Shown here one piece after another: positions 21,306-26,902 of a DNA stretch of 26,902 nucleotides (position 1 is the stretch's first letter; the number at the start of each line of letters is the position of its first letter). Both the position numbers and the translations under genes were made by a program. This DNA comes from Micrococcaceae bacterium UBA6021 (GTDB taxonomy: Bacteria; Actinomycetota; Actinomycetes; Actinomycetales; Micrococcaceae): contig DIZT01000298.1 of assembly GCA_002427975.1 (NCBI GenBank), forward strand, positions 1 to 26,902, given 5' to 3'. The notes below the pieces were generated by a model that was not told the origin of the DNA, searched no databases, and saw only the letters and a program-made list of their open reading frames with translations.

Positions 21306-22805
21306 CTACTTGGCGTCCGCGGTGACCGACTGCTTGGGGTCCACGCCAGTGGCTTCCGCGGAGCCCGGCTTGGCCGCTCCGGCAGATGCCTCCGGCGTGC
21401 CGGCTGCCGGAGCAGGGGCAGGGGCAGCCGGCTTGGGAGCCGGCGTTGCAGCGGCCACGAAGGCGCCGCGCGGGTTGTCGAGGTCGATCAGCTGGGTGGT
21501 ATCGCGGCCCATAAAGAACGCGAGGATCCATCCCATGATGACGCGGACCTTGCGCTCCATGGTAGGCATGGCCATGCCGTGGTAGCCGCGGTGTGCCAGC
21601 CAGGCGAGTGGGCCCTTGAGTCCGATGCGGCCCACGAGGTTGATGTTGGCAACACCCTTCCACTCGCCGAATCCGGCCACAGCACCCAGGTTCTTGTGCT
21701 TGTAGTCCTTCAGCGGCTTGTCCCAGCGCGAAGCCCACAGGTTCTTGGCGAGGCGTTTGGCCTGGCGAAGGGCGTGCTGGGCGTTCGGGACGCAGGTGCC
21801 GTCCGGCAGGCCGCTGCCCGTGAGGTCGGGCACTGCGGCGATGTCTCCGGCAGCCCAGGCGTTGTCGATGATGCCTTCGTCCCCTGCGATGCGGAGGTCC
21901 GGAAGAACGCGGACGCGGCCGCGCGGTTCCAGCGGGAAGTCAGAGGAGCGGATCATCGGGTTGGCCTGCACGCCGGCAGTCCAGACGAGGGTATCGGCTT
22001 CGAATTCCTGGGCCAGGGTCTTGTCCGGGAGGTTGATCAGCTTCAGCGAGCCCTCGGCGCTGTCCAGGGAAGTGTTCAGGAGGACCTCGATGCGGCGGCT
22101 GCGGAGGTGCTCCACAACCCATTCGGCCTGCGATGCCGTGACCTCGGGCATGATGCGTCCCATGGCTTCGACCAGGACAAAGCGCACTTCTTCCTGGCGG
22201 ACGCGGGGGTTGTTCCTGACCGCGGCGCGGGCCAGGTCTTCCATCTCGGTGATGCACTCGATGCCGGCGAAGCCGCCACCCACAACCACGAAGGTCAGGG
22301 CCTTGGCGCGGGCAGCGGGGTCCGCGATGGTGGAAGCGGCTTCGATGCGCTCCAGCACCTTGTTGCGGAGGGCCACGGCCTCTTCGATGGTCTTCAGGCC
22401 GATGCCCTTGTCCGCCAGCCCCTTGATGGGGAACGTGCGGGTGATGGCGCCCGCGGCAACCACAATGTCGAAGTAGGGAATCTCGATGTGCTCTCCACCG
22501 TCCGCGGGTGCCACAACGGCTGTGCGGTTCGCGTGGTCGATCGAAGTGACGCTGCCCTGGATGAGTTCAGTCTGCTTCAGGTGCTGGCGGTGCGAGACCA
22601 CTGCGTGGCGGGCTTCGATGTTGCCGCCTGCTACTTCGGGCAGGAAGGGCTGGTAGGTCATGTAGGGCAGTGGATCCACGAGGGTGACGATGCCACCGGC
22701 ATTCGCGATCTTCTTCTGCAGTTTGAGTGCTACGTACAGGCCGACGTATCCGCCGCCGACGACGAGTACCCTGGGACGGTCCTGGAGCTCTGGGGTGGTT
22801 GCCAT
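21306..22805 (-). CDS. ndh: Type II NADH dehydrogenase (NDH-2)
   Basis: 499-aa single-subunit, non-proton-pumping NADH:quinone oxidoreductase at the inner face of the membrane. The FAD-binding motif GGGYVG is at residues 17-22 and the NADH-binding motif GGGFAG at 166-171 with Glu173 following. YQPFLPEVAGG and WAAGDIAAVPD are conserved in the family, and RGYHGMAMPTMERKVRVIMGW is the amphipathic membrane-binding region near the C-terminus. A tail of about 55 Pro/Ala-rich residues follows and is absent from short NDH-2 proteins. ATG 22805 has no Shine-Dalgarno; TATCCT ends six bases upstream, suggesting a leaderless mRNA. It has its own terminator. Confidence 0.95.
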   Translation of the reverse strand: MATTPELQDRPRVLVVGGGYVGLYVALKLQKKIANAGGIVTLVDPLPYMTYQPFLPEVAGGNIEARHAVVSHRQHLKQTELIQGSVTSIDHANRTAVVAPADGGEHIEIPYFDIVVAAGAITRTFPIKGLADKGIGLKTIEEAVALRNKVLERIEAASTIADPAARAKALTFVVVGGGFAGIECITEMEDLARAAVRNNPRVRQEEVRFVLVEAMGRIMPEVTASQAEWVVEHLRSRRIEVLLNTSLDSAEGSLKLINLPDKTLAQEFEADTLVWTAGVQANPMIRSSDFPLEPRGRVRVLPDLRIAGDEGIIDNAWAAGDIAAVPDLTGSGLPDGTCVPNAQHALRQAKRLAKNLWASRWDKPLKDYKHKNLGAVAGFGEWKGVANINLVGRIGLKGPLAWLAHRGYHGMAMPTMERKVRVIMGWILAFFMGRDTTQLIDLDNPRGAFVAAATPAPKPAAPAPAPAAGTPEASAGAAKPGSAEATGVDPKQSVTADAK

Positions 22806-22811
22806 GATTTA

Positions 22812-22817
22812 AGGATA
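22812..22817 (-). promoter_or_regulatory. Candidate -10 element for a leaderless ndh mRNA
   Basis: TATCCT is followed by TAAATC and then the ATG, placing the transcription start at or beside the start codon. A small palindrome, GTGAA-N4-TTCAC (22827-22840), lies just upstream and also covers the end of the subtilase gene; it could be a regulator site. Confidence 0.4.
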
Positions 22818-22839
22818 CAACACTTTGTGAAAATCTTCA

Positions 22840-24228
22840 CTAACTAGGTTTTCCGCCTGAGTCCACGGTTTGGAACGCCCCGGTATCGGGTTCCTCGCGC
22901 GCCGTTCCGGGGTTTCGGGCCGCTCGTCGCAACTGGAATGCAGCGGCCCCGATGATCACCAAAAAGAAGATCACTGAACCGATGACGACGGCGGCGCCGA
23001 CGGCACTGTCACGCTGTGACGGCGCCTTCGCGGCGGGCACGGTGGGCTCGGGCAGCGTGGGAACGGCACTGGCCACCTCATCGGTGGGGACAGGAGCCGG
23101 TGCGCCAAGGTTTCCGCGGCGGTGTACCCGGATCCAGTCCGAGATCGACCCGAGCGGGTTGACGGCGGCTTCCGGGACGGAGTCCTTCAAGGCAGCTTCG
23201 GCATTGAGCACGCCAAAGCCGTACAGCGGGTCCTTTCCGGGAGGACCGGAGTCCTTGGCCGTGCCGACGATCCGGTTGATCACTTGTTTAGCGCTCATCT
23301 CCGGCCACTTGGAGCGGATGAGTGCCGCGACCCCGGAAACGATGGGAGTGGCTCCGGACGTGCCTGCCCATTCGGCATACCCGCCGCCCGGCAGCCCGCC
23401 GAGCAGGTTTTCTGCCGGGGCTGCCACGCCGATGCTGATGCCCTGGGAGGACGCGTCGATGCTCGCTGCCCCCTTGCGGTCCAGGCCGGCAACGGTCAGG
23501 ACGCCGGGGATGGTGGCAGGAGCCCCTACCTGGAGGTTGCCGCCTACCCGGTTTCCGGCCGCGGCCACGATCACCACGTCCTTCTGTTCCGCGTAAAGGA
23601 AGGCGGCGTCCCAGCTTTGGGGCCACTGCGGAGTGGCGCTGCCCAGCGAAATGTTAATAACTTTGGCCCCGTTGTCCACCGCCCAGCGGACGGCTTCCGG
23701 GATCTGGTCCTGATCGCTCTTGCCCGCCGGGTTCGCCGATCCCAGCCACGTGGACACGGACAGGATCTCCGCCTCAGGCGCCACGCCTATCATGCCGTCC
23801 GGCCCCGCCACGGGCGGACCGGACGGGCTCGGAGCGGGGGGACTGGGCGAAGCGCTGGCCGGCTGGTGACCGCGTCCGGCCAGCATGGTGGCCACGAGGG
23901 TCCCGTGCTCCGGCTTGGCCCCGATGCTTTTCTGTCCGTTGGGGCTCCCCGCGCCGGACACGTCGAAGCCTCCGGTGACGGCGCCCTTGAGGTCAGGGTG
24001 CTGGGCGTCCACGCCGCTGTCGATCACCGCGACCTTGACCCCGGCGCCCTTGGAGATCTCCCAGGCCTTGGTAATTCCGGATTCGGCCAGCCAGTACTCT
24101 TTGTCCCGGTCAGCGTCCGCCCGCGCCGCGGGTGCCAGACTCAGCCCGGCGGCCAGGCTGATGCCTGCAAGGGCCATCGCCAGGACAGCTGAGGCGGTCC
24201 TGCGGAACCGTGCTGTTGCTCTGGTCAT
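22840..24228 (-). CDS. Membrane-anchored S8 subtilisin-like serine protease (mycosin-like)
   Basis: 462-aa secreted protease with a Sec signal peptide (basic start, then AVLAMALAGISLAAGLSLAPAARA) and a C-terminal transmembrane helix (AAVVIGSVIFFLVIIGAAAF) with a short charged tail. The catalytic triad is Asp70 (AVIDSGVD), His108 (EHGTLVATMLAG) and Ser291 (GTSGATPIVSG), with oxyanion Asn226 (AAAGN). A Pro/Ser-rich insertion (about 117-133) follows the catalytic His. The layout, with a Pro-rich linker before the anchor, is like mycosins, but no ESX secretion genes are near. ATG 24228 has GGGA about seven bases upstream; an ATG four codons earlier is possible. It follows ppx by 34 bases. Confidence 0.92.
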   Translation of the reverse strand: MTRATARFRRTASAVLAMALAGISLAAGLSLAPAARADADRDKEYWLAESGITKAWEISKGAGVKVAVIDSGVDAQHPDLKGAVTGGFDVSGAGSPNGQKSIGAKPEHGTLVATMLAGRGHQPASASPSPPAPSPSGPPVAGPDGMIGVAPEAEILSVSTWLGSANPAGKSDQDQIPEAVRWAVDNGAKVINISLGSATPQWPQSWDAAFLYAEQKDVVIVAAAGNRVGGNLQVGAPATIPGVLTVAGLDRKGAASIDASSQGISIGVAAPAENLLGGLPGGGYAEWAGTSGATPIVSGVAALIRSKWPEMSAKQVINRIVGTAKDSGPPGKDPLYGFGVLNAEAALKDSVPEAAVNPLGSISDWIRVHRRGNLGAPAPVPTDEVASAVPTLPEPTVPAAKAPSQRDSAVGAAVVIGSVIFFLVIIGAAAFQLRRAARNPGTAREEPDTGAFQTVDSGGKPS

Positions 24229-24262
24229 GTGTGTTCCCATGCTTGGTTGGCTGAGCCCAAAG

Positions 24263-25210
24263 TCAGTGGAGGCTCAGGGCAATTCCGTCAAGAATATCGT
24301 GTTCGCTGGCTGTCGCTGTAACGATCCTGCCCGACGTGACCTCATTCAGCCGCTGCAGGATGCGCCGCCACACGAGGCCACCGGCGCCCATAACGTCAAC
24401 GCGGCCGGGGTGCATATACGGCAGTTCGGCACGTTCCTCCCTGGTCATATGGAGCAGGTCAGTGGCGGCGTCGGTGATGGTGCCGATGGACAGTTCCGTC
24501 CCGTGGATCGCCGCCGGCGAATACTCCGGAAGCCGCAGGGCATGGGCGGTGATGGTGGTGATCGAGCCGGCCACCCCGACGACGGCGGTGGCGCGTTCCA
24601 GGGGAACGTCCAGTCCCGCCTGGGTGATGGAAGCGTCGATGTCGGCTTCCGCCGCGGCGATCTGCTCAGCCGTGGGCGGATCGTCGTTCAGGTGCCGCTC
24701 GGTCAGGCGGACGCAGCCGATGTCCACGGACTTGGCGGCCGTGACACCGCCGGCAGTACCGAGGACAAACTCCGTGCTGCCGCCGCCGAGGTCAACTACC
24801 AGCACCTGCTCGCCGTCGAGGATGGGCAGGACGCTGCTGGCCCCGGCGAAGGACAGAGCCGCTTCTTCATCGCCGGAGATGACTTCCGGCTCGACGCCCA
24901 GGAGCTCCCGGATCCCATCCACAAAGACCTGGCGGTTGCGTGCGTCCCGGCTGGCCGAGGTCGCCACAAAGCGGATGGACTCCACCCCGTGCCCGCGGAT
25001 CAGTGCTGCGTAGTCCGCTGTGGCCGCGAAGGTGCGCTCCAGCGCTTCAGGGGCAAGTTCACCGGTGGCATCCACGCCCTGGCCCAACCGGACCACTCGC
25101 ATTTCCCGGACCACGTCGGTGAGCTTCGTGGCCCCATTGCTGCTGTCGATGTCCGCGATGAGCAGACGGATCGAGTTCGTGCCGCAGTCGATGGCGGCGA
25201 CGCGGGTCAT
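24263..25210 (-). CDS. ppx: Ppx/GppA family exopolyphosphatase
   Basis: 315-aa member of the ASKHA fold family that hydrolyses polyphosphate or (p)ppGpp-type substrates. Visible motifs are the N-terminal phosphate loop IDCGTNSIRLLIAD (7-20), FVATSASRDARN, the second phosphate loop VVDLGGGSTEFVLG (about 142-155) and the C-terminal VMGAGGLVWRRIL. At this length it has only the two N-terminal domains, as in M. tuberculosis Rv1026 and Rv0496, and lacks the HD-like domains of E. coli Ppx. Mycobacterial short forms differ in activity, so polyphosphatase versus pppGpp phosphatase cannot be decided. ATG 25210 overlaps the DUF501 stop as ATGA. Confidence 0.92.
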   Translation of the reverse strand: MTRVAAIDCGTNSIRLLIADIDSSNGATKLTDVVREMRVVRLGQGVDATGELAPEALERTFAATADYAALIRGHGVESIRFVATSASRDARNRQVFVDGIRELLGVEPEVISGDEEAALSFAGASSVLPILDGEQVLVVDLGGGSTEFVLGTAGGVTAAKSVDIGCVRLTERHLNDDPPTAEQIAAAEADIDASITQAGLDVPLERATAVVGVAGSITTITAHALRLPEYSPAAIHGTELSIGTITDAATDLLHMTREERAELPYMHPGRVDVMGAGGLVWRRILQRLNEVTSGRIVTATASEHDILDGIALSLH

Positions 25211-25878
25211 GCCCCTGCCCCGTCAGTGTCTGCGGCCTTGCGCACCGGAGCGGGCCGGCCCACGATCTCCGGCAGGCCTTGCGGGCCGTGGCGGCTGAGG
25301 TCCTTTGACGGGGCCTCCCCGGCGGTGTCCCAGGCGCCGTCGCAATAGCAGCGGTCCACCGTCCACCATTCGCTGATGCCGGCAATGGCCTCGTCCCCCA
25401 GTGGATTCACGCCGGGCCCTGCTGCGAGGGAGTGGCCCACCAGGACGTGGAGGCATTTGACCCGGGTGGGCATGCCGCCGGCCGAGATGCCGTCAATCTC
25501 CGGGACGCCGCCGATGCCGGAACGCTCGCCGATGGCGGCGCGGGCGCCGAGATAGTCCTCGTGCGCTGCACGGTAGGCCGCCGCGAGCGGCTCGTCTGCC
25601 GTGAGGCGTTCGTTCATGTCGTTCATCAGCCCGGCTGCTTCCAGCCGGGAAACAGCCGCGGTGATGACGGGGTGGGTCAGATAGAACGTTGTGGGAAACG
25701 GCGTGCCGTTGCTCAGTCTCGGCGCCGTGGCGGCGACGAGGGGGTTGCCACAGACGCAGCGCGCCGGGATTTCCACCACATCGCGCACCGGCCGTCCCAA
25801 CTGCCTGCTGAGTACTTCAAGATCATGTGCTGATGGCTGGCGGGACTTCTCCGGCGCAGTTGCCGTGTTTTCTTCCAC
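25207..25878 (-). CDS. DUF501 domain-containing protein
   Basis: 223-aa soluble protein of unknown function. The DUF501 core includes LEVLSRQLGRPVRDVVEIPARCVCGNPLV (two cysteines, possible metal site), FPTTFYLTHPVITAAVSRLEAAGLM, GGMPTRVKCLHVLVGHSLAAGPGVNPLGDEA and the later CYCDGAW; the Cys/His spacing suggests metal binding, but this is inference. GTG 25878 is my start: GAGGAAGG is upstream, though about 12 bases away, and it begins 28 bases after the divIC stop. An in-frame upstream extension would overlap divIC. The order eno-divIC-DUF501-ppx is shared with M. tuberculosis Rv1023-Rv1026. Confidence 0.88.
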   Translation of the reverse strand: MEENTATAPEKSRQPSAHDLEVLSRQLGRPVRDVVEIPARCVCGNPLVAATAPRLSNGTPFPTTFYLTHPVITAAVSRLEAAGLMNDMNERLTADEPLAAAYRAAHEDYLGARAAIGERSGIGGVPEIDGISAGGMPTRVKCLHVLVGHSLAAGPGVNPLGDEAIAGISEWWTVDRCYCDGAWDTAGEAPSKDLSRHGPQGLPEIVGRPAPVRKAADTDGAGA

Positions 25879-25906
25879 TGGCGCGGGCCATCCTTCCTCT
25901 AGCTGT

Positions 25907-26572
25907 TCAGTCTGTGGCCGCACGCCTGATGGACTCCCACAGGGAATCCACCCACGGCAGATCGGCGGGGTCTTGTGCTGCCGTGGCGGTCTGGCTACTG
26001 CCCGATCCGGCCGGCAGTTCGCTGCCGAAGACCCAGTAGCCGGATTCACCCGGCATAACCATGTTAATGCGGTCGCGCGCCTGCTGTTTCACGTAGTTCG
26101 GATCCTGCCACCGTGAGAGTTGCTGCCGCAGGCCGTCCTGCTCGGCCTGGCGGGCGACGATATCGGCGCTGAGGGCGGCGAGCTCGGCCCGTTTGTCGAA
26201 GAAGATCTTCATTGTGGGTGCCAGCATGATCGTGATGGCAATCATGACCACGGCCAGTGCCAGCATGCGGCCGGAGAACGCCTTGGCGGGTACCGGCTGG
26301 GCGTCGTCCTGTGTGGTGCCGGGTTTCGGCGTCTTGCCAGCAGCCCCAGCTGTGGGTCCGGTTCCGCGTGCTTTGGAGACGGAGAGCCTGGCGTCCGCTT
26401 TGGGCGTTCCGGCGCCTTTCGAGGGGGCGGCCGTTTCTTGCGTGCCGCTCTTCGCGCTACCGGTTGAACCGCCAAAATCAGCGCGGATGACGCCGGCGGC
26501 TTCCTTGGCTGGGTCCGTTGTGGCTTGATGCCTGGAAGCGGCCTTGGGAACTTGGGGACGGCGGGTAGCCAT
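25907..26572 (-). CDS. divIC: FtsB/DivIC family septum formation initiator
   Basis: 221-aa bitopic divisome protein. About 100 N-terminal cytoplasmic residues are basic and rich in Ala, Lys, Thr and Pro, then one transmembrane helix (about 103-121, MLALAVVMIAITIMLAPTM), a short coiled coil (KRAELAALSADIVARQAEQDGLRQQL) and the conserved WQDPNYVKQQARDRINMVMPGESGYW that ends the family domain. FtsB-type proteins bridge FtsL and FtsQ at the septum. The long N-terminal tail is typical of actinobacteria. ATG 26572 has AGGAG about four to five bases upstream. It is preceded by the eno terminator and followed by DUF501. Confidence 0.9.
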   Translation of the reverse strand: MATRRPQVPKAASRHQATTDPAKEAAGVIRADFGGSTGSAKSGTQETAAPSKGAGTPKADARLSVSKARGTGPTAGAAGKTPKPGTTQDDAQPVPAKAFSGRMLALAVVMIAITIMLAPTMKIFFDKRAELAALSADIVARQAEQDGLRQQLSRWQDPNYVKQQARDRINMVMPGESGYWVFGSELPAGSGSSQTATAAQDPADLPWVDSLWESIRRAATD

Positions 26573-26644
26573 GACACTCCTGAAACGTGCGGCCTGCCTC
26601 TGGCCACAACTCTGCGCTTGATGCCGGCTCAAACAAGGCCGGCT

Positions 26645-26689
26645 AAAACAAAAACCGGTGGCTATGGTCTTACAACCATAGCCACCGGT
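26645..26689 (-). terminator. Intrinsic terminator of eno
   Basis: On the minus strand ACCGGTGGCTATGGT pairs perfectly with ACCATAGCCACCGGT (15 bp, 6-base loop), followed by TTTTTGTTTT. It lies 18 bases beyond the eno stop and is the strongest intrinsic terminator in the window. Confidence 0.92.
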
Positions 26690-26707
26690 CAGAAGTTTAC
26701 GCGGCTA

Positions 26708-26902
<195 letters not shown>

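Noticed and set aside
20117..21325. A 402-codon plus-strand frame across the tRNA and GNAT gene
   Set aside because: It runs through the tRNA in antisense, lacks domains and opposes a clear GNAT protein.
21303..22847. A 514-codon open frame on the plus strand opposite ndh, longer than ndh itself
   Set aside because: It has no recognisable motif and follows the GC-rich third positions of ndh in antisense. NDH-2 motifs are unambiguous on the minus strand.

Overview
The window looks like chromosomal core DNA from a high-GC actinobacterium, most likely an Arthrobacter/Pseudarthrobacter-type member of the Micrococcales. Supporting points are the strong GC third-position bias, a mycothiol S-conjugate amidase (mca), a DUF4307 protein, a short-chain Z-prenyl diphosphate synthase, a PIN-PhoH protein and an eno-divIC-DUF501-ppx block. 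The genus is an inference from gene content and protein flavour, not from a search.

Layout. Positions 1-2950: an orphan small protein, then phoH (minus) with a possible leader peptide, then a Z-isoprenyl diphosphate synthase. Positions 3000-6590: hemolysin III/TrhA, a small membrane protein, mca, DUF4307 and greA. This neighbourhood resembles the mycobacterial Rv1080c-Rv1095 region. Positions 6600-6670: a compact inverted-repeat element that looks like two transposase-binding ends. Positions 6696-10916 (minus): galM, an AI-2E-family exporter, ilvA and a rhomboid protease in one direction with short gaps. Positions 10917-13512: a divergent control region followed by galT-galK (plus), closed by a perfect bidirectional hairpin. 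Positions 13555-14481: a Bax inhibitor-1/YccA protein. Positions 14613-19824 (minus): a complete branched-chain amino-acid ABC importer, livK-livH-livM-livG-livF, with a hairpin between livK and livH and palindromes upstream of livK. Positions 20155-21193: a tRNA-Leu(UAA) whose first bases form the end of an ACT-like/GNAT fusion gene. Positions 21306-26902 (minus): ndh (type II NADH dehydrogenase), a membrane-anchored subtilase, ppx, DUF501, divIC/ftsB and the 3' end of eno.

How the genes work together. GalM-GalT-GalK are three of the four Leloir-pathway enzymes (galE is not here). LivKHMGF is a full importer for leucine-type amino acids, and IlvA feeds isoleucine synthesis nearby. Mca belongs to mycothiol-dependent detoxification. 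Eno, Ndh and Ppx are central energy and phosphate metabolism; DivIC is divisome.

No mobile island, CRISPR array, prophage or defence cluster is visible, and I see no clearly new multi-gene system. The most unusual signals are local: the gene/tRNA overlap in which U8-A9-G10 of the tRNA is the stop codon; a class I-shaped tRNA-Leu(UAA); a terminator-like leader upstream of greA; four genes with a -10-like hexamer exactly six bases before the start codon (predicted leaderless mRNAs); a short well-signalled ORF ahead of phoH; and the 63-bp palindromic element at 6608-6670.
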